A program made the translations under genes and the position numbers. Shown here piece by piece: positions 8,135 to 16,621 of a stretch of DNA of 26,660 nt; within the stretch, counting starts at the first letter, position 1; every line of letters begins with the position of its first letter. The stretch comes from Methylococcaceae bacterium (lineage in GTDB: Bacteria > Pseudomonadota > Gammaproteobacteria > Methylococcales > Methylomonadaceae), in NCBI GenBank assembly GCA_013140465.1, contig JABFST010000085.1, positions 1 to 26,660 on the forward strand. The letters are read 5' to 3'. Below the pieces are notes generated by a model, which was not told the origin of the DNA, searched no databases, and worked only from the letters and a program-made list of their open reading frames with translations.

Positions 8135-8314
8135 GATTATTTGTAACTATTCAGAGCGACTTCTAATAAGTCAAATTTACCGTAGGCTGAGCGGAGTCGA
8201 AGCCGGTTTGTTCGCTTCGACTCCGCTCAGCGAACGGCTGTTGTGCTCAGCGAACGGCTGTTGTGCTCAGCGAACGGCTATTGTGCCCCGGATGCTGAAT
8301 AGTTACGATTATTT
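8135..8314. mobile_element. 164-bp non-autonomous insertion (MITE), IS66-like ends, with target duplication
   Basis: The element runs from 8143 to 8306. Its ends are a perfect 12-bp inverted repeat, GTAACTATTCAG (8143-8154) and CTGAATAGTTAC (8295-8306). Each end directly abuts an identical 8-bp direct repeat GATTATTT (8135-8142 and 8307-8314), the signature of a transposition target duplication. Ends starting with GTAA and 8-bp duplications are typical of the IS66 family, so an IS66-mobilised MITE is the likeliest class; that is inference. The interior has no transposase, only an 18-bp inverted repeat and three 20-bp direct repeats. Confidence 0.85.
8186..8284. repeat. Inverted repeat plus three 20-bp direct repeats inside the element
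   Basis: GCTGAGCGGAGTCGAAGC (8186-8203) and its exact reverse complement (8214-8231) form an 18-bp stem with a 10-base loop. Overlapping its right arm, GCTCAGCGAACGGCTGTTGT repeats three times at 8225, 8245 and 8265 (the last with G to A at one position). The CGCTCAGC core is shared with the arrays at 2783-3187, so the same repeat family expanded at two loci. Confidence 0.9.
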
Positions 8315-8888
8315 TAGCATAGCCAGTCACCTGTCGGAGGCTGTGTTGCCAAAACCACGGTCGTATTTTGCGTGGCTACTGTTGCGGGTGTTATGCCTAT
8401 CCTATCGCCGTTGTTGCCCGGCTGCAATCTTTGAGGCAATTGACCTATGTAGTGTGTCATTTGCCACAGCCTAGCCTTCAAATCCCATACTCCAGTTAGT
8501 AAATCATTGTTAGTATTAGTTTTATATTAGTTTAAAACAAATATAAAATGTGTCATATACCCTATTTTTACTTAAATAGCCCAAAGTGCAGCTTATATAT
8601 TTCGATTTTAGGCCGCGACATTTTCAGCCGACATGCCAAGATTATTGATGGTTTAAAAAAATACCCAAGTAATATCAATTTAATAGCCAAATTAGTGGTA
8701 ATTTTTCACAGTTATAAATTTTGGCATATAAGCTGCTTTTATTGCGTTGCTACGGGGAGTTTGTGTGCCAATGATCTCTGGGCATGGGGCGTTTTTGCCC
8801 TAATCACTTCAACAGCCCAATAAGATTGCCTTGCGGTTTTTTTTAAGCTGTTAAATTAATTTTTATGATTAAGCAATGGAGTTTAACT
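8315..8888. other. AT-rich intergenic region without a convincing gene
   Basis: No reading frame here has family resemblance or a good start. Base composition falls sharply from about 8490, being much richer in A and T than the flanking genes. An 11-bp inverted repeat, GCAGCTTATAT (8588-8598) and ATATAAGCTGC (8726-8736), brackets the middle. The final 60 bases contain T-runs and TTAAAT-like sequence that could be the promoter for the gene at 8889, but no clean -35/-10 pair was found. Confidence 0.4.
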
Positions 8889-9458
8889 ATGAAAAAAATG
8901 ATGAAATCCACAGTAAAGACAGGTTTGTTTGTAGGTATGGCTTTACTGGCGGCCCAAACAGCGCAAGCGCATGAATTTAGGGCTTTTGGACAATATATTA
9001 TCGGTATAGGCAGCACTATTGAACCCCCTCAAGTAGGTGTTGCCAACGGTATTGACGTGTTTGCCCAATATGACCAAGATCCAGGCCCAGGTATCGATTT
9101 GGTTAATCTTGACCGTGCAGCAGGTGATACTGTTAATATTTCAGTGATTCCTATTACCGTAAAAACTGAAAGCTATAACGGAAAATTAGTTGAAGCTGAT
9201 GAAGGCGTGTTTAACGATTTTGACGGCCTAAATGAAATTGAAGATGGTGAGTTTGGTTATCAAGCCACAGGCTTTACGCCAGATGCGGATGATGTAGGCG
9301 GCACAGGCCCTCATACAGGCTACTTGGGCTACTATGTTTCTGCTCACTTAAAGAAAGTGGGTCAACCTGGCAAAGTACTGATCCTTAAAAAGTTTGTTTG
9401 TGGTGCGGGCAGTAAGGATGTTGAGTTTGGTTCATCATTTGATTGCGTAATCCCATAA
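8889..9458 (+). CDS. Exported small protein with predicted N-terminal histidine
   Basis: A 189-residue protein read from the ATG at 8889, which has GGAG seven bases upstream; an in-frame ATG at 8865 lacks one. It has a classic Sec signal: basic MKKMMKSTVK, hydrophobic GLFVGMALLAA, then an AQA-type site, giving a mature chain starting His-Glu-Phe. The early mature part (GQYIIGIGSTIEPPQVGVANGIDVF) resembles the start of periplasmic proteins with an 'EPa...N.vdvf' pattern, some of which sit near copper genes; I cannot name a family. Two Cys near the end (FVCGAG, FDCVIP) may form a disulfide. It is acidic. A leading histidine can bind copper, as in CopC-like and LPMO-like proteins, but the role here is unproven. 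It lies 119 bases upstream of the NRPS genes with no sign of co-transcription. Confidence 0.75.
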   Translation: MKKMMKSTVKTGLFVGMALLAAQTAQAHEFRAFGQYIIGIGSTIEPPQVGVANGIDVFAQYDQDPGPGIDLVNLDRAAGDTVNISVIPITVKTESYNGKLVEADEGVFNDFDGLNEIEDGEFGYQATGFTPDADDVGGTGPHTGYLGYYVSAHLKKVGQPGKVLILKKFVCGAGSKDVEFGSSFDCVIP

Positions 9459-9475
9459 ACGCTATTGGTAAGATT

Positions 9476-9506
9476 GGCAGAGTCAGGGCATACGCCTTGC
9501 TCTGCC
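9476..9506 (+). terminator. Possible weak terminator hairpin
   Basis: GGCAGAG (9476-9482) and CTCTGCC (9500-9506) are an exact 7-bp inverted repeat 17 bases after the stop of the exported-protein gene. There is no downstream T-run, so it is only a candidate for terminating that gene before the NRPS operon. Confidence 0.3.
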
Positions 9507-9577
9507 CTTGCTGGCACGCTATCGGTTCGTCGGAGTTGGCGAAAATAACCACAGGTTTCTAATTACGATTATAAATA

Positions 9578-12500
9578 ATGATAAAGTCATTAGACAGTGA
9601 GGGCATCAACATAACCGATATTTTACGGTTACGCGCTGCGCAACAACCCCACGAGTTGGCCTATACTTTTTTGCTTGATGGTGAACATCAGGCAGCGCAT
9701 TACAGTTATGCGCAACTGGATCAGCGGGTCAGACACATTGCCGCCTACCTACAAGCATCGGCCTTACCCTGTGAACGGGCAGTATTGCTGTATCCGCCTG
9801 GCTTAGATTATATCGCGGCCTTTTTCGCATGCCTGTATGCCGGGCTGGTCGCCGTACCTTTATACCCCCCTAAAAATAAGCGCAACGCACCGCGTGTACT
9901 CGCTGTGCTTAATGATTGCCTAGCCACCGTCATCCTCAGTACCGAGGCTATCGCCAATGCCAGCCTAGATTTACTGGGCGTTTCAGGTAGCGATAAACGA
10001 TCACCGCACTGGCTGTTGACCGACCACTTGCCCGCCGGGCTTGACGGACAATGGCAGGCCCCTACGCTTAGCCTTAATAGCCTGGCGTTTTTGCAATATA
10101 CCTCAGGTTCAACCGGACAGCCCAAAGGTGTGATGGTCAGTCATGGCAATCTGATGGCTAACCAAAAACTCATTAAAGACAGTTTTGCCCATGATAGCCA
10201 CACCACAGTAGTCGGCTGGTTGCCGCTCTACCACGATATGGGGCTGATAGGTAATATCATGCAGCCCTTGTACTTGGGTAGCCGTGCGGTGCTTATGCCG
10301 CCGTTGGCGTTTTTGGAAAAGCCCCTGCGTTGGCTACAGGCCATCTCCGATTACGCGGCCCATACCAGCGGCGGCCCCAATTTTGCCTACGACTATTGCG
10401 TACAAAAAATTACCCCAGAACAACGTAGCCAACTGGATCTCAGTTCATGGCAGTTGGCCTTTAATGGCTCCGAACCGGTGTCATCTGCAAGCATAGAACG
10501 TTTTACCGAAGCTTTTGCCGATTGTGGTTTTCGTCCCCAAGCCTTTTATCCATGTTACGGTTTGGCAGAGGCCACTTTGTTGGTCGCGGGGCCGCAGCAT
10601 CGCGGTTTGCCTACCGTTAAAGCGTTTGACAAGACCGCTTTGGCTAAGGGTTACGCGTGCGCCAGTCTTTCCGCTGACGGCAGACAATTAGTGGCCTGTG
10701 GTAGGCCAGGGGCTGACCACACGCTCAGGATAGTCAATCCCGACAACCAACACCTATGCGCATTAGGGCAGATAGGTGAAATTCAAGTGGCCGGCCCTAG
10801 CGTGACCCAAGGCTATTGGGGCCAAGGCCAGGCCACAGCGGCTAGTTTTTTTACAGAACACCACACCTATTGGCTGCGTACAGGTGATTTGGGCTTTATC
10901 GACCAAGGCGAACTGTATGTGGCAGGGCGCTTAAAAGACCTGATTATTCTGCGTGGACGCAACCACTATCCCCAAGACCTTGAACATGCCGCATTAACTG
11001 CCGTCAGCTGTTTGCAACCGGGTGGCGCGGCAGCGTTTTCGATAGCGGATGATGACGGTGAAAAATTGGTGTTGTTGGCGGAATTAAAACGCGCCTATTT
11101 AAACCAGCCCGATTTTCGTGCCGAGTTTGCGGCGATCCGCAGCTGTGTGGCCTACGACTGCGAGGCCGAAATAGACACTGTAGTATTCCTAAAACCAGGG
11201 GCTTTGCCGAAAACCACCAGCGGCAAAATCCGCCGTTCAAGCTGTAAGCAAAACTACTTACAGGCATTATTTGACGTGGTTGCCATCGATAACATGGCAT
11301 CTCCATCAGTTCAAACAGAGCTGGCATTCAGCTCTGCCGACAACGTAACGCGCACTGCCTTACTGACAGCACTACCCACCGATAGCACGGCATTGTTAGC
11401 GGACTATGTGCGCACAAAAGTGGCGGCCCTGACGGGTTGGTCGTTAGAAGACATAGGATTGGCTATGCCTATCGCCAGCTTAGGCATTAGTTCGCTAAAA
11501 GCCACCGAACTAAAATACGCCGTGGATGATTTGCTAAACATAGACTTGCCGATCACGCTGTTGCTGGCTGAGCAGTGCATAAACGATATTGCCGCATCGG
11601 CACTGGCTCTGGCGCAGCAACAATCGCCGAGTCCAGATACAGCTAGCGCGGCGGCTGCGCCTGTCTGTACCAATCTGCCCTTGTCATTAGGGCAACAGGC
11701 GATATGGACAGTTTGCCAAGTAGAGCCTGATACCCTGATTTATCATTTGCCTATTGCCTTAACACTTTGCGCCAATATCGATATTGATGCCTTACGCGCG
11801 GCATTGCGCCAGCTATTGGCCAGGCATGGGCAATTGCGGGTGCGCTTTAGACTAGATGCAGGTTTTGCCCCGATACAACAGCTTAGCCCAGATACCGAAC
11901 CTGCTTTGTCGCAAAGCTATTGCCAGCACGAACCCGAGCGGCAGAGCCAATTGCGAGTGGCACTACGGCAACCGTTAGACCTAAACAATGGCCCGTTATT
12001 TAAGGTCAACGTGTTCAGCCTTGCCCAAAACAACCACATTATGCTGTTTTGCGCCCATCATCTGATTGCCGATTTCCATTCTTTGGGGCTGTTGTTGGCA
12101 GAGCTAAAAATCGCCTATACCGCCCAAGTCTCGGGACACACCGCCGTGCTGCCGCCGATAACGGCCCGCTATGAAGATTACTTGTATTGGCAGCAACACT
12201 ACCTGCAAAGTACAAAAGCCGAACAGGCCAAACACTATTGGCAACAGCAATTGGCGGGCGAGATACCCACCTTGGCGTTACCGACAGACCGCCGCCTAGC
12301 CACCCGTCAGGGTGCTAGCGTAACCCGTTTAATGTGCAGGGAAGAAACCCAGTTATTATCTGCATTAGCCGTCCAATTAGGGACTACGCTGTATGTGTTG
12401 TTGTTGGCCTTATTTAAAACTTTGTTGTACCGCTACAGTGGATTAAGCGATTTAATCGTCGGCTCGCCGGTCGCTGGGCGGCCTAGTTCACAGTTTGCCG

Positions 12501-14824
12501 ATGTGGTCGGCTATTTTGTCAATCCTGTTGCCCTACGCACGCGGCCTGAGGGCAAACAAGCCTTTGGTGATTATCTGGCGGCAGTACGAGAAACCGTCCA
12601 TGCTGCTTTGCTGCATCAGGATTATCCGTTTCCGTTGCTGGTTGAACAACTGCAACCCGAACGTCAGGCGGGTGTCTGGCCTTTTTACCAAGTCATGTTT
12701 GTCATGCAGGGCGGGGCTTATGCCAATCAAGATGCCGCTGCCTTGGCCTTGGCTATCCCACACATAGCCCTAGACTGGCCGTTAATGGCAGCCCATTCCA
12801 CAGCCCTACCCGAATTCGCTGCCCAGTTTGGCCTCAGCTTGGTTGCGGCACCATGCGATAACGGCTTATGGCTGTCTTTTCAATACGATACAGGCTTGTT
12901 TGAACGTTCAAGCATCACGCGTATGCACGCGCATTTTCAGTGTTTATTCCGAGCGGTCGTGCGCCAGCCTAGCACGCGGCTCGCGGACTTACCGATAGTT
13001 TCGATGCCCGAAAGTCTGCGCATAGCGGCGTGGAATGCCACGCAACAGCGTTATCCTGAAACCGCGTTGATACATCAACGCTTCGAGCAACACGCAGCAC
13101 GCTATCCTGATGCCTTGGCCTTGGTTTTTGCTGGGCAAACGCTCAGTTATGCGCAGTTGAACACCCAGGCCAACCAATTGGCGCACGCACTCAGGGCTAG
13201 GGGCGTAGGCCCGGAAGTGTTGGTGGCCTTATGCTTACCGCGTTCACTGAGGTTGGTTGTCGCCTTGCTGGCAATCCTAAAAGCGGGTGGGGCTTATGTG
13301 CCTTTGGCGGTGGATTATCCGCCAGCGCGTTTGGAACTTATGCTCAACGACATCGCCCCGCGTGTGTTGCTGACCCATACGCCACTGCTGCCCATACTGC
13401 AATATGCCTCTAGCCAGGTGTTATGCCTAGACACGCAATGGGCTGATCTTGGCGATGACCACAGCACTAATCTTGACTTGGTGCTGCATCCCCACAATTT
13501 GGCGTATTGCATCTATACCTCCGGCTCTACAGGCCAGCCCAAAGGCGTGGCGATAGACCACCAAGGCATTTTAAACCGCTTGTTGTGGATGCAGTCAGAG
13601 TACCCGTTGTCAGCCACAGACCGGGTGCTGCAAAAAACGCCTTATAGTTTTGATGTGTCGGTGTGGGAATTTTTTTGGCCGCTGATGGTGGGGGCGAGCT
13701 TGGTGATTGCCCAACCCGATGAACATAAAGACAACCTAGCCTTAATCAAACTTATTACCGCGCAGTCTGTCACCACTCTCCATTTCGTCCCGTCCATGCT
13801 GCAAGCATTTGTCGGCACGCCCGCAGCGGCTAGCTGCAAATCCTTGTTGCGGGTCTTTTGTAGCGGCGAAGCCTTGTCCGCTGATCTGGTGCAACGCTAT
13901 TACCAACAACTCGATGCCCCTTTGCATAATCTCTATGGCCCTACCGAAGCGTCGGTGGATGTGACCGCTTGGGCTTGTACACCTAATGCTACCTCAACAG
14001 TGCCACCCATAGGGCGGCCTATCGCCAATACCGTGATTTATGTGTTGGACCGCCATCTTAATGCTGTGCCGATAGGGGTGGTGGGTGAATTGTGTATCGG
14101 TGGAGTGGGTTTGGCGAGAGGCTATTGGCGGCAGCCCGCCAAAACCGCAGAAAAGTTTATCCCTAATCCGTTTGATGCCCAGGGCGGGCGTTTGTATAAG
14201 ACGGGTGATTTGGCGTATTACCGTGCCGATGGTGCCTTGGTTTATGTTGGGCGTAATGATTTTCAGGTCAAGCTGCGGGGTATCCGCATTGAACTGGGGG
14301 AAATTGAAGCACGTTTGCGGGCGATTGCGGGTATTCGTGCGGCGGTGGTCGTCGTCCGCGAAGACTTGCCGGGCGATCCGCGCTTAGTGGCCTATTTACT
14401 GCCCGAACCCACAACCGACATCAATAGTGCCCAATTGCCTACACTTTTGTCACGCCATTTGGCGGCCCAGCAGATACCAAGTGCCTATGTGGTGCTGGAT
14501 GCCTTTCCCGTAAATGCCAGCGGCAAGTTAGACCGAAAAAAATTGCCGCCACCTGCTTATGCCGGCATCTCAACACAACAAGCGGTTGCCCCTAGGGATG
14601 AGGCTGAAGAAGCCGTAGCGCGTATTTGGTGTGAGGTCTTGGGCATCAGCACCCCCAGCATTTATGACAATTTTTTTGATTTGGGCGGGCATTCCTTGTC
14701 TGCCGTGCAAGTCACGGGACGGATAAAAGCGGCGTTTGGCATTGCTGTACCCGTCAAAACCTTATTTGAAGCACCGACGATTGCGGGCTTGGTGGATAAA
14801 TTGGCTGATTTTGGGGAGGAATAA
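9578..14824 (+). CDS. Lipopeptide synthetase starter subunit: FAAL-ACP-C-A(Ser)-PCP
   Basis: A 1748-residue loading-plus-first-module subunit. Residues 10-570 form a fatty acyl-AMP ligase: YTSGSTGQPKG (174-184), a CGRPG and RTGDLGF region, and TTSGKIRRS with Lys550. An acyl carrier domain follows (about 600-675) with LGISSL and the likely phosphopantetheine Ser639. The condensation domain (about 700-1125) has HHLIADFHS (H827, H828, D832, S835) and should join the fatty acyl group to the first amino acid. The adenylation domain (about 1165-1650) aligned by hand to GrsA and EntF gives D-V-W-H-F-S-L-V-D-K, the EntF serine code. The C-terminal PCP carries GGHS with Ser1706. It heads the operon; 119 bases upstream no promoter is obvious. 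The carrier motif has SSL instead of the usual DSL. No MbtH gene is adjacent. Confidence 0.96.
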   Translation: MIKSLDSEGINITDILRLRAAQQPHELAYTFLLDGEHQAAHYSYAQLDQRVRHIAAYLQASALPCERAVLLYPPGLDYIAAFFACLYAGLVAVPLYPPKNKRNAPRVLAVLNDCLATVILSTEAIANASLDLLGVSGSDKRSPHWLLTDHLPAGLDGQWQAPTLSLNSLAFLQYTSGSTGQPKGVMVSHGNLMANQKLIKDSFAHDSHTTVVGWLPLYHDMGLIGNIMQPLYLGSRAVLMPPLAFLEKPLRWLQAISDYAAHTSGGPNFAYDYCVQKITPEQRSQLDLSSWQLAFNGSEPVSSASIERFTEAFADCGFRPQAFYPCYGLAEATLLVAGPQHRGLPTVKAFDKTALAKGYACASLSADGRQLVACGRPGADHTLRIVNPDNQHLCALGQIGEIQVAGPSVTQGYWGQGQATAASFFTEHHTYWLRTGDLGFIDQGELYVAGRLKDLIILRGRNHYPQDLEHAALTAVSCLQPGGAAAFSIADDDGEKLVLLAELKRAYLNQPDFRAEFAAIRSCVAYDCEAEIDTVVFLKPGALPKTTSGKIRRSSCKQNYLQALFDVVAIDNMASPSVQTELAFSSADNVTRTALLTALPTDSTALLADYVRTKVAALTGWSLEDIGLAMPIASLGISSLKATELKYAVDDLLNIDLPITLLLAEQCINDIAASALALAQQQSPSPDTASAAAAPVCTNLPLSLGQQAIWTVCQVEPDTLIYHLPIALTLCANIDIDALRAALRQLLARHGQLRVRFRLDAGFAPIQQLSPDTEPALSQSYCQHEPERQSQLRVALRQPLDLNNGPLFKVNVFSLAQNNHIMLFCAHHLIADFHSLGLLLAELKIAYTAQVSGHTAVLPPITARYEDYLYWQQHYLQSTKAEQAKHYWQQQLAGEIPTLALPTDRRLATRQGASVTRLMCREETQLLSALAVQLGTTLYVLLLALFKTLLYRYSGLSDLIVGSPVAGRPSSQFADVVGYFVNPVALRTRPEGKQAFGDYLAAVRETVHAALLHQDYPFPLLVEQLQPERQAGVWPFYQVMFVMQGGAYANQDAAALALAIPHIALDWPLMAAHSTALPEFAAQFGLSLVAAPCDNGLWLSFQYDTGLFERSSITRMHAHFQCLFRAVVRQPSTRLADLPIVSMPESLRIAAWNATQQRYPETALIHQRFEQHAARYPDALALVFAGQTLSYAQLNTQANQLAHALRARGVGPEVLVALCLPRSLRLVVALLAILKAGGAYVPLAVDYPPARLELMLNDIAPRVLLTHTPLLPILQYASSQVLCLDTQWADLGDDHSTNLDLVLHPHNLAYCIYTSGSTGQPKGVAIDHQGILNRLLWMQSEYPLSATDRVLQKTPYSFDVSVWEFFWPLMVGASLVIAQPDEHKDNLALIKLITAQSVTTLHFVPSMLQAFVGTPAAASCKSLLRVFCSGEALSADLVQRYYQQLDAPLHNLYGPTEASVDVTAWACTPNATSTVPPIGRPIANTVIYVLDRHLNAVPIGVVGELCIGGVGLARGYWRQPAKTAEKFIPNPFDAQGGRLYKTGDLAYYRADGALVYVGRNDFQVKLRGIRIELGEIEARLRAIAGIRAAVVVVREDLPGDPRLVAYLLPEPTTDINSAQLPTLLSRHLAAQQIPSAYVVLDAFPVNASGKLDRKKLPPPAYAGISTQQAVAPRDEAEEAVARIWCEVLGISTPSIYDNFFDLGGHSLSAVQVTGRIKAAFGIAVPVKTLFEAPTIAGLVDKLADFGEE

Positions 14825-14965
14825 GTGCAGTTAAGCTTTAAGCCAACGGTATCACGACGAACTGTCCCTAGCGCAAGCCAAGTCAATAATGCCGTCCACG
14901 ACATGCCCTTAGGTGTGCATCCAGTAAATAACCCAGCCCACCAGGAGACCCTCTATGACTGCTGA
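14825..14965 (+). CDS. Possible 46-residue small ORF in the NRPS operon
   Basis: A GTG codon starts immediately after the stop of the starter subunit with no gap, and the frame stays open for 46 codons, ending at TGA 14963-14965, 11 bases into the next gene. The peptide is polar with a C-terminal Cys (ends QETLYDC) and matches no family I recognise; it is not an MbtH protein. The layout (zero spacing, overlap with the next start) would fit translational coupling, but the same length could arise by chance, and the upstream sequence has no clear ribosome binding site beyond the end of the NRPS gene. Low confidence that it is translated. Confidence 0.25.
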   Translation: MQLSFKPTVSRRTVPSASQVNNAVHDMPLGVHPVNNPAHQETLYDC

Positions 14966-16562
14966 AACCTTATATTGCTTAGCCGACACGACTGCCGTAG
15001 AAGCCTTGGTCGATAGTTGGGTGGCTTGGCCGCATACGTTTTCGCCAGTGGTGTATAGCCTGCATTTATTAAACTATCAGAAAAAAACCTTAAGTTCTTA
15101 TGTGCAAAATCCAGAGCTGCATCTTAAATCCAGTGCCAACCCCAAATTGCTGGGCGGCGCGTTTGTCAACATTCCTATGGCCCAGCAAGATGCCGTCAAA
15201 GACTTGTTGGCGCGTATCGACAGCGAACACAGCGACGACTTAAAACTGGCGCAAGACTTGATCCAAGTCCAGAACATGCTGGACAGCGAGGCCGTCGGTC
15301 AAAGCCTGGAGCCGTATTATGCGCAGTTGCCCGACTCCTTAAAGGGACGGGTGGAATTATTGTACGATTACCACAGCCACCCTATTGTGCGTTGTATTGA
15401 ACCCCTGTTTTATCACAGCAGCTATTACAAGCCGCATTTACAGGCGTTGCGCTTGTTTGCCCAAACCCACGACCGCGCCCGCGCCTATTACATGAGTACG
15501 CCGCGTTTGCCGGACGCTAGCAGCTTCACTTGGCAAAAACCGTTTGCCAGCCCCGAACTCGATGACTTGTTTAAGCTCGACAGTACGCCGCAACCGCTAG
15601 ACACCATCCGTCGCCTGTTGGGTGTAAGCCCAGACCAAGACCCGTTGTTGCTGAGCTTGCTAAGCGCACGCGAACCCGCACCTGTGCCCGCATGGCAAGG
15701 CCCAGGCATACGCTTACGCTATTTTGGTCATGCGTGTGTATTGCTTGAAACGAACGGCGTTGCCATTTTAATTGACCCGTTTATTGCCGTGCGGCCCAGT
15801 TGGGGTGGCATAGAGCGTTACAGTTTTCAAGACTTGCCGCCACATATTGACTATGTGCTGATTACCCACGCGCACCACGACCATTTTGTGTTTGAAAGCT
15901 TATTGCGCTTGCGGCACAAAATTGGGTGTTTGCTAGTGCCCAAATCCACAGGGCTGTTTTATGGCGATGTGTCCTTAGTACAGATGGCGAGGGCTTTGGG
16001 GTTTGCTACGGTTCAAGAAGTTGATGCCTTAGACACCGTGCCGATACCCAATGGCGCGATCACCGCCGTGCCGTTTTTGGGCGAACATAACGATTTGCCT
16101 TTTGCCAAAACAGGCTACCTCGTCCGTGCCGACCACAAGCAGGTGTTGTTTGCGGCGGATTCCAATTGCCTAGATCCACACATTTACACCAACTTGTGCC
16201 GCGAACACGGCGAAATAGATGTCGTGATGTTGGGCATGGAATGCGTAGGCGCACCATTGTCGTGGGTCTATGGGCCGTTATTGCCCAAGTTGCCCGACTA
16301 CAAACAATGCCAATCCAGACGCTCTAAAGGCAGTGATGCGGTTGCCGCCCTGCGCTTGCTGCAAGCCGTGCATTGCCGTCATGTGTACATCTATGCCATT
16401 GGGCGTGAACCGTGGCTGCAATACTTTATGGCCCTAGAACCGGAAGAGGATGATGTGTATATGCAGGAAATCAACACGCTGGTGCAAGCCTGTCTGGCGC
16501 AAGGTTTGGCAACGGCCCGCCGCCTGTACGGTAAAGATGACATTGTGATTAGCAGTGATTGA
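14955..16562 (+). CDS. CmlA-like diiron beta-hydroxylase (metallo-beta-lactamase fold)
   Basis: A 535-residue protein; the start has AGGAG about seven bases upstream. Residues 1-245 are an N-terminal domain and 250-520 a metallo-beta-lactamase fold: RYFGHACVLLE (255-265), IDPF (273-276), THAHHDH (304-310), LGEHND with E377, AADSN with D402, then a YIYAIGREPW region (478-487). CmlA of chloramphenicol biosynthesis is 532 residues and, as I recall, binds two irons through H305, H307, D309, H310, E377, D403 and H480; five of these align at identical numbers and D402 is off by one. The last His is not obvious (H473 or H476 are candidates). CmlA hydroxylates the beta carbon of an amino acid held on an NRPS carrier. 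Its place between two synthetase genes, its last 4 bases overlapping a possible TTG start, supports action on this assembly line. Alternative: an unrelated hydrolase. Confidence 0.85.
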   Translation: MTAETLYCLADTTAVEALVDSWVAWPHTFSPVVYSLHLLNYQKKTLSSYVQNPELHLKSSANPKLLGGAFVNIPMAQQDAVKDLLARIDSEHSDDLKLAQDLIQVQNMLDSEAVGQSLEPYYAQLPDSLKGRVELLYDYHSHPIVRCIEPLFYHSSYYKPHLQALRLFAQTHDRARAYYMSTPRLPDASSFTWQKPFASPELDDLFKLDSTPQPLDTIRRLLGVSPDQDPLLLSLLSAREPAPVPAWQGPGIRLRYFGHACVLLETNGVAILIDPFIAVRPSWGGIERYSFQDLPPHIDYVLITHAHHDHFVFESLLRLRHKIGCLLVPKSTGLFYGDVSLVQMARALGFATVQEVDALDTVPIPNGAITAVPFLGEHNDLPFAKTGYLVRADHKQVLFAADSNCLDPHIYTNLCREHGEIDVVMLGMECVGAPLSWVYGPLLPKLPDYKQCQSRRSKGSDAVAALRLLQAVHCRHVYIYAIGREPWLQYFMALEPEEDDVYMQEINTLVQACLAQGLATARRLYGKDDIVISSD

Positions 16563-16621
16563 CACGGTTAGCTCTTAGCCAGAAACCTATCGAGAAAACC
16601 GCTAACCCTAAGAGTCCTGTT

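Noticed and set aside
8013..8474. 153-codon plus-strand frame across the dcd start and the MITE
   Set aside because: It is antisense to dcd at its start and runs through the inserted repeat, so it cannot be an old coding gene.
8548..8823. 91-codon plus-strand frame with hydrophobic, Cys-rich content
   Set aside because: It lies in AT-rich DNA, lacks a ribosome binding site and shows no family pattern; chance frames of this size are expected there.
14825..14965. MbtH-like protein in the gap after the starter NRPS
   Set aside because: The 46-residue frame lacks the conserved Trp and SLWP/P-x-GW features of MbtH proteins.
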